Assembly (NCBI RefSeq): GCF_001553565.1
Contig: NZ_CP014228.1
Coordinates: 1,364,001 to 1,428,000, forward strand
Reading direction: 5' to 3'
Origin: Actinomyces radicidentis
Lineage (GTDB): Bacteria; Actinomycetota; Actinomycetes; Actinomycetales; Actinomycetaceae
DNA length: 64,000 nt
Under the pieces are notes generated by a model. The model ran no database searches. It saw only the letters and a list, made by a program, of their open reading frames with translations, and was not told the DNA's origin. The translations under genes and the position numbers were made by a program. This document shows, one piece after another, positions 17,271 to 25,805 of the stretch (positions within the stretch are counted from its first letter, which is position 1; every line of letters starts with the position of its first letter).

Positions 17271-18337
17271 CCGTCCCCTCCCGCCCCGCACCGGCGGCCC
17301 GCGCCCGCTCGCGCCGCCCCGAGCGCGTCGTCGCCGTCGCGACCGCCGCCCTCCCCCTGTCCCTCGCGCTCCTCGTCGCCCTCGTCCTCCTGGCTCTGCC
17401 CGTCCCGCGGGCGGCCGCCGACGAGACCCCGGCCCCCGACCCCGCCCTCGCCCAGACCGTCACCGGCGACGAGGCCACCGCCCAGGGGCCCGCCGTCGTC
17501 GACGCCGGGCACGTCGACGTCGGCCCCCGCCTCGTCGACGGGAAGTGGCGCGTCATGGCCCGCGACGACTCCGGCTCCGAGCCCGTGTGGCGCGACCCGG
17601 ACGAGCTCGTCCTGCGCGTGAGCGACGCCGCCCTCATGGACGCCCCCACCGACGAGGCCTACTCCTTCATGGGCGCCTCCGGCGGTGAGCGCTGGTACGT
17701 CATCCCCCAGACGCAGAACCAGCAGGTCGTCTGCCTGGGGTGGAACACCCAGGACCCGGGCGTCGTCGACGCCGTCGACCGCGGCGCCACCATGAGCATC
17801 GGCCCCGTCCAGGGCCCCGGCAAGAGCTGGCTCTTCCTCCAGAACGGCACCTTCGGCCAGCCCCTCCTCCTGGTCGACGGCCAGAAGGACGCCCCCCAGG
17901 ACGTGTGGGTCGACGCCAACACCCACGTCCACGCCAACTGGGCCTTCACCGCCCCCGGCGTGTACACGGCACGCCTCACCTTCTCCGCCGACACCAAGGA
18001 CGGGAAGCACGAGACCGCGACGACGACCCTGCGCTTCGCGGTCGGCGACGCCACCTCCACCGACGAGGCCCTCGCCGCCGCCGCGCCCGCCGCCCCGAGC
18101 GCCGCCGCGACCGGCAGCCCGACGAGCGGCTCGACGGCCGTCGCCACCGCCTCCCCGGGCAGCGCGGGCAACGCCGCGGACGGCACGGACGACGGCGCCA
18201 CCGGCGTGCGCACGGCCGCCGTCACCATCGGCGTCCTCGCGCTCGCGGCCGTCCTCGGCGCCGTCCTCGTCGTCCGACGGCACCGGGTCGTCGCCGCCGA
18301 GCGCGCCCGGGCCCACGAGGAGGAGACCGGTGAGTGA
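17267..18337 (+). CDS. Membrane-anchored single-repeat protein of the metal transporter locus
   Basis: A 356-residue exported protein. The signal peptide ends near PVPRAAADE. One repeat domain (about 75-265) begins VVDAGHVDVGPRLVDGKW and holds H220/H222 in NTHVHANWAFTAPGVYTA. A Ser/Thr/Ala/Gly-rich stalk follows, then a transmembrane helix (about 307-331, VTIGVLALAAVLGAVLVV) and a short basic tail. There is no LPxTG-like motif, so it should stay in the membrane, in contrast to the wall-linked first protein. Its ATG overlaps the binding-protein stop as ATGA. It may pass metal from the wall repeats to the binding protein; this role is an inference. Confidence 0.82.
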   Translation: MTVPSRPAPAARARSRRPERVVAVATAALPLSLALLVALVLLALPVPRAAADETPAPDPALAQTVTGDEATAQGPAVVDAGHVDVGPRLVDGKWRVMARDDSGSEPVWRDPDELVLRVSDAALMDAPTDEAYSFMGASGGERWYVIPQTQNQQVVCLGWNTQDPGVVDAVDRGATMSIGPVQGPGKSWLFLQNGTFGQPLLLVDGQKDAPQDVWVDANTHVHANWAFTAPGVYTARLTFSADTKDGKHETATTTLRFAVGDATSTDEALAAAAPAAPSAAATGSPTSGSTAVATASPGSAGNAADGTDDGATGVRTAAVTIGVLALAAVLGAVLVVRRHRVVAAERARAHEEETGE

Positions 18338-19064
18338 GCCCGTCCTCGAGGTCGCCGGCCTCGCCGTCGACCTCGGCGGCCGTCCCGTGCTGCGCGACGT
18401 CGACCTCGCCGTCCGGCCCGGCGAGCTCGTCGGCCTCATCGGCCCCAACGGGGCCGGCAAGACGACCCTGCTGCGCTCCGTCCTCGGGCTCGTCCCGAGG
18501 TGCGCGGGCACGGTGAGGACCGCGGACCCGACCTCCCGCGTCGGCTACGTCCCCCAGCGCCACGAGCTCGCCTGGGACTTCCCGGTGAGCGTGCGCGACG
18601 CCGTCCTCGGCGCTGTCGCCCTGCGCCTGGGCCTCCTGCGCCGCCCCCGGCTCGCCGAGCAGCGGGCCGTCGAGCGCGCCCTGACCCGCACGGGCCTCCA
18701 GGACCTCGCCGACCGCCCTGTCGGCGAGCTCTCCGGCGGCCAGAGGCAGCGAGTCCTCGTCGCCAGGGCCCTGGCCCTCAGCCCCAGGCTGCTGCTCCTC
18801 GACGAGCCCTTCACGGGCCTGGACATGCCGACGCAGGAGATGCTCGGCGACCTCTTCCGGCTCCTCGCCGACGAGGGCTGCGCGGTCCTCATGACCACCC
18901 ACGACCTCATCGCCGCCCGCGCCCAGTGCGACCGCCTCGTCCTCGTGTCCGGGACGGTCGTCGCCTCGGGGACGCCGGCCGAGCTGGGCGACGCCGAGCC
19001 GTGGCGCCGCACCTTCCGCGTCCGCCCCGACAACCCGCTCCTCGCCGCCCTCGGAGTCTCCTGA
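18330..19064 (+). CDS. Anchored-repeat ABC transporter ATP-binding protein
   Basis: A 244-residue ABC ATPase of the metal-uptake (ZnuC/TroB-like) class. Walker A is GLIGPNGAGKTTLL, the Q loop lies in VGYVPQRHELAWDFP, the signature is ELSGGQRQRV, Walker B is LLLLDEPFTGLD and the H loop is MTTHDL. The YVPQRHE-x-x-W-x-FP segment is characteristic of manganese/zinc importers. GTG 18330 overlaps the end of the preceding gene by eight bases, and its stop overlaps the permease start, so the five genes form a tightly coupled operon. Confidence 0.92.
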   Translation: MSEPVLEVAGLAVDLGGRPVLRDVDLAVRPGELVGLIGPNGAGKTTLLRSVLGLVPRCAGTVRTADPTSRVGYVPQRHELAWDFPVSVRDAVLGAVALRLGLLRRPRLAEQRAVERALTRTGLQDLADRPVGELSGGQRQRVLVARALALSPRLLLLDEPFTGLDMPTQEMLGDLFRLLADEGCAVLMTTHDLIAARAQCDRLVLVSGTVVASGTPAELGDAEPWRRTFRVRPDNPLLAALGVS

Positions 19065-20047
19065 TGCTCACCCCGATCGACTTCCTCAACGACCTGTTCA
19101 ACCCCGTCCTCGCCTTCCTGCCGCGCGCCCTCCTCATGGCGGTCGTCTGCGCGGTCGTGTGCGGGGTCGTCGGCGTCCACGTCGTCCTGCGCGGCATGGC
19201 CTTCATCGGCGACGCCGTCGCCCACTCCGTCTTCCCGGGCCTCGCCGTCGCCTTCCTCGTGGGCGGCTCCCTCGTGGTCGGCGGCATGGTAGCCGGCGTG
19301 ACGACGGCGGTCCTCGTGGCGCTGCTCTCCCAGAACCGGCGGCTCAAGGAGGACTCCGTCATCGGGGTGCTCTTCGTCGGGGCCTTCGCCCTCGGCGTCG
19401 TCGTCATCGCCCGGGCGCCCGGCTACTCGGGCAGCCTGGAGAGCTTCCTCTTCGGCTCCATCACGGGCGTGCCCGCCTCGGACGTTCCGGTGGCGCTGGG
19501 CGGGGGAGCGCTCGTCCTCGCCGTCCTCGCGCTCCTGCACCGGCCGCTCACCGCGGTGAGCCTGGACAGGGAGACGGCGCGGGCCGCCGGGCTGCCCGTG
19601 CTGGCGCTCGACGTCGTCCTCTACGTGGCGGTCTCGGTCTCCGTCGTCATCGCCGTCCAGACCATCGGGAACGTCCTCGTCCTCGCCCTGCTCGTCACCC
19701 CGGCGGCGACGGCGCGGCTCCTCACGGACAGGCTCACGACGATGCTCTGGCTCGCGCCCCTGCTGGGCTCCCTGGCCGGGGTCCTCGGGCTCTACCTGTC
19801 CTGGTCCGCGGACGTGCCCACCGGCGGCACGATCGTCCTCGTGCTCACCGCGGGCTTCGTCCTCGCCTGGGTCGGGGCGCCCCGGCACGGGGCGCTCGCG
19901 CGGATGAGGGCCCGCCGCCGGCCCGAGGGCGGGACGAGCGGCGTCGCGGCCGCGGCCTCCGCCCACGAGGAGCCGGAGGCCGCCGATCAGGTACCGGCGC
20001 CGGCACCGGCCGCCCTGCCGGCGGCGGCCGGCACGGCGGCTCAGTAA
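19064..20047 (+). CDS. Anchored-repeat ABC transporter permease (ABC-3 family)
   Basis: A 327-residue integral membrane permease with about eight helices. [20 protein letters not shown] is the cytoplasmic coupling segment of ABC-3 (ZnuB/MntB/TroC) metal permeases, and the middle of the protein has [12 protein letters not shown]. The C-terminal 50 residues form a hydrophilic Ala/Pro-rich tail beyond the last helix, longer than in ZnuB. It should form the metal path with the ATPase encoded by the overlapping upstream gene. It ends seven bases inside the convergent YbjQ-like gene. Confidence 0.9.
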   Translation: MLTPIDFLNDLFNPVLAFLPRALLMAVVCAVVCGVVGVHVVLRGMAFIGDAVAHSVFPGLAVAFLVGGSLVVGGMVAGVTTAVLVALLSQNRRLKEDSVIGVLFVGAFALGVVVIARAPGYSGSLESFLFGSITGVPASDVPVALGGGALVLAVLALLHRPLTAVSLDRETARAAGLPVLALDVVLYVAVSVSVVIAVQTIGNVLVLALLVTPAATARLLTDRLTTMLWLAPLLGSLAGVLGLYLSWSADVPTGGTIVLVLTAGFVLAWVGAPRHGALARMRARRRPEGGTSGVAAAASAHEEPEAADQVPAPAPAALPAAAGTAAQ

Positions 20048-20394
20048 CCGACGCTGGGCTGCTGAGCCTGCTGCTGGGAGAAGCGGACGGCGGTGCCGGA
20101 GGCGGTCACCATGAGCATGCCGTTGTCCGAGCCGAGCGTCTCGTAGTCGATGTCGACGCCGACGACGCCCTCGGCGCCGAGCTCGGCGGCGCGCTGCACC
20201 ATCTCCGCCAGCGCGGTCTCGCGGGCCTGGATGAGCTCGCGCTCGTAGCCCTCGGCGCGGCCGCCGACCAGGTTGCGCAGCCCGGCGCCGATGTCCTTGA
20301 ACATGTTGACCCCGGCGATCGTCTCGCCGCAGACGACGCGGAGGTACTGGGTGACGGGGTGGCCCTCGACGGTGGGGGTGGTGGTGACGATCAT
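20041..20394 (-). CDS. YbjQ-like (UPF0145) heavy-metal-binding-domain protein
   Basis: A 117-residue protein with the YbjQ fold: [20 protein letters not shown], then [20 protein letters not shown] and [17 protein letters not shown]. These homo-pentameric proteins are annotated as putative heavy-metal-binding, but their biochemical role is unproven. ATG 20394 has AGGAGGG seven bases upstream. The C-terminal Gln-rich tail overlaps the permease stop on the other strand by seven bases. Being next to a metal transporter may be chance, since the genes are convergent. Confidence 0.85.
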   Translation of the reverse strand: MIVTTTPTVEGHPVTQYLRVVCGETIAGVNMFKDIGAGLRNLVGGRAEGYERELIQARETALAEMVQRAAELGAEGVVGVDIDYETLGSDNGMLMVTASGTAVRFSQQQAQQPSVGY

Positions 20395-20614
20395 GGCGGG
20401 CCCTCCTGGCTCTCGGTGCTCGTCCCCGGACGGGCCGGGCGCCGCGGCGGGGCCGCCGTCGGCACGACCATCATCGGGGAGAGTGGCGGCGCGCGTCCTC
20501 GTCCTGGAGGGCGAGAGGTCCCCGACGGCGCCGACGAGCCGGGGCGCCCGCCGTCGCCTAGCCTGGCCGCACCCCTCGCGGCCGGCCGGCCGCGCCCCTC
20601 CCGAAGGCGAGACC

Positions 20615-20947
20615 ATGACCGTCCAGAACCCCGAGCCCCAGCAGGTCCCGCAGGCACCCGCGGGCCAGTACCCCTCCGCCTACGACCGCGGCGTCTACCC
20701 CGTCGCCGTCCAGAACCCCGGCGCGACCGGCGACGGCGTCGGCTCCTGGATGCTCGCCCAGCTCATCTCCGCGATCCCGGTCGTCGGCTTCATCTACCTG
20801 CTCGTCGTCGCCTTCGGCGGCACGCCGTCGCTGTCCCGCCGCAACTGGGCCCGCGCCCTGTTCGTGTGGCAGATCATCGGCGTCGTCGTGGTCGTCGCCC
20901 TCGTGGTGGGCGGCGTGCTCAGCGCCAACGACCTCCCGCAGGGCTGA
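20615..20947 (+). CDS. Small two-helix membrane protein, function unknown
   Basis: A 110-residue protein with a Pro/Gln/Tyr-rich cytoplasmic N-terminus (about 1-40) and two hydrophobic helices, [20 protein letters not shown] and [18 protein letters not shown]. They are joined by a short loop holding RRNWARAL. I do not recognise a domain. Similar proteins with Pro/Gln N-termini are common in actinobacteria. ATG 20615 has GAAGGCGAG upstream, and TAGCCT (20558-20563) could be its -10 element with a leader of about 45 bases. Codon bias supports expression. Confidence 0.7.
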   Translation: MTVQNPEPQQVPQAPAGQYPSAYDRGVYPVAVQNPGATGDGVGSWMLAQLISAIPVVGFIYLLVVAFGGTPSLSRRNWARALFVWQIIGVVVVVALVVGGVLSANDLPQG

Positions 20948-20962
20948 CGGCCGCGCGGCGGC

Positions 20963-21490
20963 TCAACGGCGCCGGGCCGCCTCGCGCCGCGCCCGGCGCA
21001 GCGTCGCCGCGTAGCGCGGGCCGATCTCCTCGGGGCCCATCGCGACGCCGTCGCGCGTCCACGTGAGCAGGTGGTCGAGGCTGAAGCGCCGCGCGCACCG
21101 CGAGCAGGACAGGGGCGTGGCCGGGCGCCGCACCCGGTTGACCGTGTGCCCCGCCGGGCAGGTGCCCGTCCACCGGCCCTCGACGCGCGGCGCCTCCGCC
21201 GCGATGAGACGCCGACCGTTGGAGCCGAGGCGCCTGGCCTCGGCGGCCCACACGGCGTCGTGGCCGTGGGCGGCGCCGACGCGGGCGTGGGCGATCTCGT
21301 GGAGGACGGTCTCGCGGACCTCGGCCTCGTCGTAGAGGGCCATGAGGTGGCGGGACAGCGTGATCCGGTGACGGGTGTGGTCGGTCTGGCCCGCGCGGCG
21401 GCGCGCCCGGTCCAGACCGAGCCCCCAGTCCCCGACGCCGTGCTCGACCATGAGGGTGCGCGCCAGGTCGAGGACGTCGGGCAGGTTCAT
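20963..21490 (-). CDS. SprT-like zinc metallopeptidase domain protein
   Basis: A 175-residue SprT-like protein. The zinc site VLHEIAHARVGAAHGHDAVW holds the HExxH catalytic motif and the third His ligand in GHD. A C-terminal zinc-ribbon-like part with TGTCPAGHTVNRVRR and LSCSRCARRF supplies two CxxC/CxxxH-like pairs. Eukaryotic relatives (Spartan) cleave DNA-protein crosslinks; bacterial SprT proteins are poorly characterised. ATG 21490 has TACCCT six bases upstream, indicating a leaderless mRNA. Confidence 0.85.
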   Translation of the reverse strand: MNLPDVLDLARTLMVEHGVGDWGLGLDRARRRAGQTDHTRHRITLSRHLMALYDEAEVRETVLHEIAHARVGAAHGHDAVWAAEARRLGSNGRRLIAAEAPRVEGRWTGTCPAGHTVNRVRRPATPLSCSRCARRFSLDHLLTWTRDGVAMGPEEIGPRYAATLRRARREAARRR

Positions 21491-21631
21491 GCCGCGAGGG
21501 TAGCCGCGGCGGTCCCGGTGAGCGCACCCGGCCGGCGCCGGCTGTGGAGAGCGGCGGGCGGCCGAGGGCGCCGACGGCGCGGAGGGTGAGAGGATGGGCC
21601 CCGCACCGCCAACCGCTGCAAGGGAGCACTC

Positions 21632-22546
21632 GTGGGACGCGTCATCGTCGTCGGATCGATCAACCAGGACGTCACCGTGCAGGTCGACCGCCTGCCCGAG
21701 CGGGGCGAGACCCTCACGGGGCGCTCGGTGACCCACCGCCTGGGCGGCAAGGGCGCGAACCAGGCCGCCGCCGCGGCCCACGGCGGGGCCGAGACCCTCT
21801 TCGTGGGTGCGGTCGGCGGGGACGCCTCCGGGGCCGCGCTGCGCGAGGAGCTCGCCTCCCACGGGGTGGACGTCTCCCACCTGGCCGATGCCGACACCAC
21901 GACCGGCACGGCCTTCATCACGGTCTCCGCGGACGGGGAGAACACGATCGTGCTCGAGGTGGGCGCCAACGGCCTGGTCGGCGGGGACGCGCTCGACGCC
22001 GTCGAGGGCCTCGGCGCCGGGGACGTGCTCGTCCTGCAGGGCGAGGTCCCTCCGGCCGCCAACGCCGCCGCCGTCGCCGCGGCCAAGGCCGCAGGCGCTC
22101 GCGTCGTGCTCAACCTGGCGCCCGTCTACGACGTCGCGGACGAGGTCCTCGCCGACGTCGACGTCCTCGTCGTCAACGAGACCGAGGCCGGCCTGACCGC
22201 CGGTGCGCCCGCTCCCGCGGGCCCTCAGGAGGCGCTGGACCTCGCCGCGACCCTCATCGGGCGCGGGCCCGCCGCCGTGCTCATCACCCTGGGCAAGCAG
22301 GGATCCGTGTGGACCGACGGCGACGAGTCCGGGGCCGTCCCGGCGATCGACCTCGGACCCGTGGTCGACACGACGGGTGCGGGCGACGCCTCGGTGGGCG
22401 TCCTGGCGGCGGCGCTGGCCGCGGGCTACCCGCTGGGCGAGGCGGTCGGGGCCGGCATGCGGGCCGGCTCCACCGCTGTGCTGGGCGCGGGTGCGGCCTC
22501 CTCGTACCGAGCCATCGAGCCGCTCGAGCCCGCGCCCGCCCGCTGA
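21632..22546 (+). CDS. rbsK: Ribokinase (PfkB family)
   Basis: A 304-residue sugar kinase that would phosphorylate ribose at O5. The start VIVVGSINQDVTVQVDRLPE and RLGGKGANQAAAAAHGG form the first PfkB signature and sugar-binding site. The second signature DTTGAGDASVGVLAAALAAG holds the anion hole and catalytic Asp; most ribokinases have Phe where Ser follows the Ala. LNLAPVYDV and VNETEAG complete the typical motifs. GTG 21632 follows AAGGGAG. No ribose transporter is adjacent. Confidence 0.9.
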   Translation: MGRVIVVGSINQDVTVQVDRLPERGETLTGRSVTHRLGGKGANQAAAAAHGGAETLFVGAVGGDASGAALREELASHGVDVSHLADADTTTGTAFITVSADGENTIVLEVGANGLVGGDALDAVEGLGAGDVLVLQGEVPPAANAAAVAAAKAAGARVVLNLAPVYDVADEVLADVDVLVVNETEAGLTAGAPAPAGPQEALDLAATLIGRGPAAVLITLGKQGSVWTDGDESGAVPAIDLGPVVDTTGAGDASVGVLAAALAAGYPLGEAVGAGMRAGSTAVLGAGAASSYRAIEPLEPAPAR

Positions 22547-22612
22547 GCCCCGTACCGGCTGCGCCGTTGCCCGAGGCGGCGCCCCCGAGCACCCTGTGGC
22601 AGAGTAACGGCG

Positions 22613-23662
22613 ATGTCACAGCGCCCGACGCCCCGCACAGGCGGGAGGCACACCGTCCCCCGGACCGCCCGCGCCGGCGGGGCGCGCGGCCACGGCGACC
22701 GCCTCGCCGCCGCCGGTCGCGGCGCGTCGAGAACCCGGGACGCTCGCGGCGCCTCGAGCCGCAGCGCCGGCGACGGGCGGTCCGCCTCCGCGCGCCGAGT
22801 CCGCGAGCAGCGCCGTCGCACCGTCCGGATCCTGCTCATCGCCTTCCTCACGACCGTCCTCGTCGGCGTGGCCGCCGTCGCGGTCCTCCATGAGGAGGAG
22901 CCCGCGAGCGTCGCCACCGCGAGCCCCACGCTCACCGCTCCCGTGCCCATCGAGCTCGACATGACCGGCTGGGACGCGACCCGCATCATCGACGACGACG
23001 TCTTCTTCGACGCCACCACCATGAACGAGGAGCAGGTCGCCGCCCTCATCGCCAAGGTCAACACCGGCTGCCGCGCCGGCCGCGGCGGCACCCCCTGCCT
23101 CGCCGACGCCACCTTCACGACCGCGGACGTCGCCGCGACCACCTACTGCCCCGGCGGCTACGAGGGCGCCCAGGACGAGCCCGCCGCCGCCGTCGTCTCG
23201 AAGGTCGCCGCCTCCTGCGACGTCAACCCGCAGGTCCTCCTCACGCTCCTGCAGAAGGAGCAGGGCCTCCTCACCGCCTCAGGGGCGCAGCTGACGGCCT
23301 CCGACTACGAGATCGCCACCGGCTACGGCTGCCCCGACGGCTCGGACTGCGACCCGCAGTACGAGGGCTTCTTCAACCAGGTCTACGGGGCCGCGAGCCT
23401 GTTCCAGCACTACCGCCTCTCGCCGGGCTCCTTCGAGGTGGTCGCCGGGCAGCCGGCCGACGTCGCCTACTCGCCGGACTCGAGCTGCGGCAGCGCCTCG
23501 CTCACCGTCCAGAACGAGGCGACCGCAGGGCTGTACAACTACACGCCCTACCAGCCCGACGCCGCGGCCGCCGACGGCGGTGACGACTGCACGAGCTGGG
23601 GCAACTGGAACTTCTACGGCTTCTTCCGGGCCCTCTTCGGCGACCCGACGCCGTCCGCCTGA
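22613..23662 (+). CDS. Secreted lysozyme-like protein, possible peptidoglycan hydrolase
   Basis: A 349-residue protein. It has a long Arg-rich cytoplasmic N-terminus (1-70), one membrane helix (about 71-92, RILLIAFLTTVLVGVAAVAV) and an exported domain. The core SCDVNPQVLLTLLQKEQGLL resembles the catalytic helix of lysozyme/transglycosylase folds, with the Glu of QKEQG as candidate acid. It is followed by YGCPDG, FFNQVYGAASLFQHYR and YNYTPYQPDA, a pattern seen in actinobacterial hemagglutinin-like secreted proteins. Several cysteines suggest disulfides. CAGAGT seven bases upstream with TGG before it may be an extended -10. The enzymatic role is an inference. Confidence 0.65.
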   Translation: MSQRPTPRTGGRHTVPRTARAGGARGHGDRLAAAGRGASRTRDARGASSRSAGDGRSASARRVREQRRRTVRILLIAFLTTVLVGVAAVAVLHEEEPASVATASPTLTAPVPIELDMTGWDATRIIDDDVFFDATTMNEEQVAALIAKVNTGCRAGRGGTPCLADATFTTADVAATTYCPGGYEGAQDEPAAAVVSKVAASCDVNPQVLLTLLQKEQGLLTASGAQLTASDYEIATGYGCPDGSDCDPQYEGFFNQVYGAASLFQHYRLSPGSFEVVAGQPADVAYSPDSSCGSASLTVQNEATAGLYNYTPYQPDAAAADGGDDCTSWGNWNFYGFFRALFGDPTPSA

Positions 23663-24037
23663 GAGGCCGCGAGACGTCCGGGAGTGAGCACGGTCGCAGT
23701 TTCCAGGGTCTTCCCAGGGCGGTTCACGGGATTCTCCCAGGATCGACCGGCATACTTCTTCGTGCCGTCGGACAGCGGTGATCCTGAGGTACTGGGGAGT
23801 GCTGATGACGGATCGCCACTGAGCCCGGAGCCGCAGCCAAGGGAATGCGGACCGAGTGCCCGGCGAAGGAGTGCCAGCACCCGGCATGGGAACCGGGGCG
23901 CTGCCTCGACGCGAAGGGCCCGCCCGGATGATCCATTTCCGGTCGGGCCTTCGCCGTGCCCGGGACCCGCGCCGGATCGCCGCCTCCTTCCCCGAGCGGG
24001 CGTCCGGCCGTGGCACAACGCGTGACATCATGACCGC
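23663..24037. other. Structured 375-base gap upstream of cardiolipin synthase
   Basis: No gene is supported. The region is less G+C-rich than its neighbours. It contains three CCAGG-type copies (23702-23740) and a possible stem GGTGATCC (23778-23785) with GGATCGCC (23810-23817). At 23912-23953 there is a long imperfect hairpin with arms near CGAAGGGCCCGCCCGG and CCGGTCGGGCCTTCG, ending 84 bases before the next start. The layout (possible start near 23751-23756 CATACT, folded segment, terminator-like hairpin) resembles a small RNA or attenuated leader, but it fits no family I recognise. Confidence 0.3.
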
Positions 24038-25570
24038 ATGGAGCTGACGTGGGTCGAGGTCGCCACCCGGACGTGGGTGGTACTCGAGTACCTCATCAAG
24101 ATCGCCGCGCTCGGCACCGTGCCCGAGAACCGGCGGCCGTCGTCGTCGACGGCGTGGCTCATGCTCATCTTCCTGCTCCCCGTCGTCGGCCTGCCCCTCT
24201 ACCTCCTCCTCGGCTCCCCGTGGGTGCGCGGGCGTCGTTACCAGGAGCAGGTCACCGTCAACGAGTCCGCGCTGCGCCTCACCTCCCGGATGCCGCTCAC
24301 CCCGCAGGGCGCGGACCCCTCGCCCGTCCTCGACTCGATCATCTCGATGAACCGCCGGCTCACCGGGCTGCCCTGCGTCACCGGCGAGACCATCGGCCTC
24401 CACGGCGACGCGGCCGAGACCTACGCGGCCATGGCCCGCGAGATCGACAAGGCCGAGCACCACGTCCACGTCGAGTTCTACATCCAGAGCTGGGACGAGA
24501 TCACCGACGTCTTCTACTCCTCCCTCCAGCGCGCCGCCGCCCGCGGCGTCACCGTCCGGCTCCTCGTCGACCACCTCGGCTCCCGCAAGTACCCCGGTTG
24601 GCGCAGACTCGGGAAGCGATGGGACGACGCCGGCATCGAGTGGTACCTCATGATGCCCCTCCTGCCGCTCCAGGGCCGCTGGCGGCGCCCGGACCTGCGC
24701 AACCACCGCAAGATCCTCACCATCGACGGCCGCCGCGCCTTCATCGGCAGCCACAACGTCATCGACCCGACCTACAGGCTGCGCTCCAACCTCCGCGCCG
24801 GACGCACCTGGCACGACCTCTCCGTCGAGGTCACCGGAGAGGTCGTCATCGAGGCCGAGGCCGTCTTCGCCATGGACTGGTACTTCGAGTCCGGCGAGCA
24901 GCTCGAGGCCTTCGACCTCTCCGACGGCGACCTCTCCGAGCGCCTGCCCGAGATCCTCGGCGAGGCCGACGCCGTCGTCGGGGACCCCGCCCCGCAGCCC
25001 GAACGGCCCGACGCCGTCGTCAACGCCATGCAGCTCGTGCCCTCGGGCCCGGGGTACCCGACCGAGCCGAACCTGCGCATGTTCCTCGGTCTCATCCAGA
25101 ACGCGACGCGGCGGGTCTCCATCACGAGCCCGTACTTCATCCCCGACGAGTCGCTCCTGTCCGCGATGACCTCGGCGTCCTACCGCGGCGTCGACGTCGA
25201 GCTCTTCGTCGGCAAGGAGTCCGACCACGTCATCGTCAACCACGCCCAGCGCTCCTACTACGGGGCGCTGCTCGCCGCGGGCGTGCGCATCTACCGCTAC
25301 CCGGCCCCCACGGTCCTCCACGCCAAGTACATGACGGTCGACGACCAGGTGGGCGTCATCGGGAGCGCCAACATGGACTTCCGGTCCTTCGGGCTCAACT
25401 ACGAGGTCATGCTCCTGGCCTTCGGCGGGGACCTCGACGACCTCCTGCGCCGCAACGACGACGTCTACCGCGAGACCTGCGTCGAGCTGACCGCGGAGGA
25501 GTGGGCGAAGGAGCCCTGGTACCGCCGCTACGTCGACAACGTGTGCCGCCTGGTCTCCGCGGTGCTCTGA
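24038..25570 (+). CDS. cls: Cardiolipin synthase
   Basis: A 510-residue membrane-bound phospholipase-D-superfamily enzyme that makes cardiolipin. Two N-terminal hydrophobic helices (about 10-30 and 42-62) precede two HKD catalytic motifs: NHRKILTIDGRRAFIGSHN and LHAKYMTVDDQVGVIGSANM. The HEFYIQSWD-like element (VHVEFYIQSWDEI) and SPYFIPDESLL are also family features. ATG 24038 begins MELTWVEVATRTW, just before the first helix, and CATCAT lies six bases upstream. A terminator with a T-rich tail follows. Confidence 0.93.
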   Translation: MELTWVEVATRTWVVLEYLIKIAALGTVPENRRPSSSTAWLMLIFLLPVVGLPLYLLLGSPWVRGRRYQEQVTVNESALRLTSRMPLTPQGADPSPVLDSIISMNRRLTGLPCVTGETIGLHGDAAETYAAMAREIDKAEHHVHVEFYIQSWDEITDVFYSSLQRAAARGVTVRLLVDHLGSRKYPGWRRLGKRWDDAGIEWYLMMPLLPLQGRWRRPDLRNHRKILTIDGRRAFIGSHNVIDPTYRLRSNLRAGRTWHDLSVEVTGEVVIEAEAVFAMDWYFESGEQLEAFDLSDGDLSERLPEILGEADAVVGDPAPQPERPDAVVNAMQLVPSGPGYPTEPNLRMFLGLIQNATRRVSITSPYFIPDESLLSAMTSASYRGVDVELFVGKESDHVIVNHAQRSYYGALLAAGVRIYRYPAPTVLHAKYMTVDDQVGVIGSANMDFRSFGLNYEVMLLAFGGDLDDLLRRNDDVYRETCVELTAEEWAKEPWYRRYVDNVCRLVSAVL

Positions 25571-25612
25571 GCGGGTCTGCGCCCGACTCACAGGCTCAGC
25601 ACAGGTCAGCGC

Positions 25613-25637
25613 AACACCCGCTCAGACGCGGGGTGTT
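25613..25637 (+). terminator. Terminator of cls
   Basis: A hairpin AACACCC/GGGTGTT, with further G-C pairs in the loop, is followed by CTCTTGTTCC. It is one of the few hairpins in the window with a U-rich tail, 42 bases after the cls stop. Confidence 0.75.
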
Positions 25638-25650
25638 CTCTTGTTCCAGT

Positions 25651-25710
25651 GATCGGGGCGGGCGTCCCGGCGGGCAGGGAGACCCCCGCAGGAGGACGCC
25701 GGCCCCGATC
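25651..25710. terminator. Long inverted repeat between cls and hrpA
   Basis: Two 17-base arms (25651-25667 and 25694-25710) pair at 16 positions around a 26-base loop. The repeat lies between convergent genes, so it probably ends hrpA transcription from the right and backs up the cls terminator. Confidence 0.55.
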
Positions 25711-25805
25711 TTCGCTGCTCACCGGCACCGTGCGCCGGGCAGGGGCGCCGACGGCGGTGCGGGGGCGCGACGCGAGCGGTCACCGCCCCCGGGCGGCGGG
25801 GCGCC

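Noticed and set aside
11082-17291. Reverse-strand open frame of over 2,000 codons across the repeat-transporter locus
   Set aside because: It is a Gly/Val/Ala/Arg-rich mirror of the real forward genes caused by G+C-rich third positions. No motif, start signal or operon logic supports it.
23820-23953. Possible T-box or cobalamin riboswitch upstream of cls (segments AGGGAATGCGG and GGGAACCGGGG)
   Set aside because: The invariant T-box antiterminator sequence and the B12 box are absent, and cls is not a target of either class. Kept only as an unclassified structured region.
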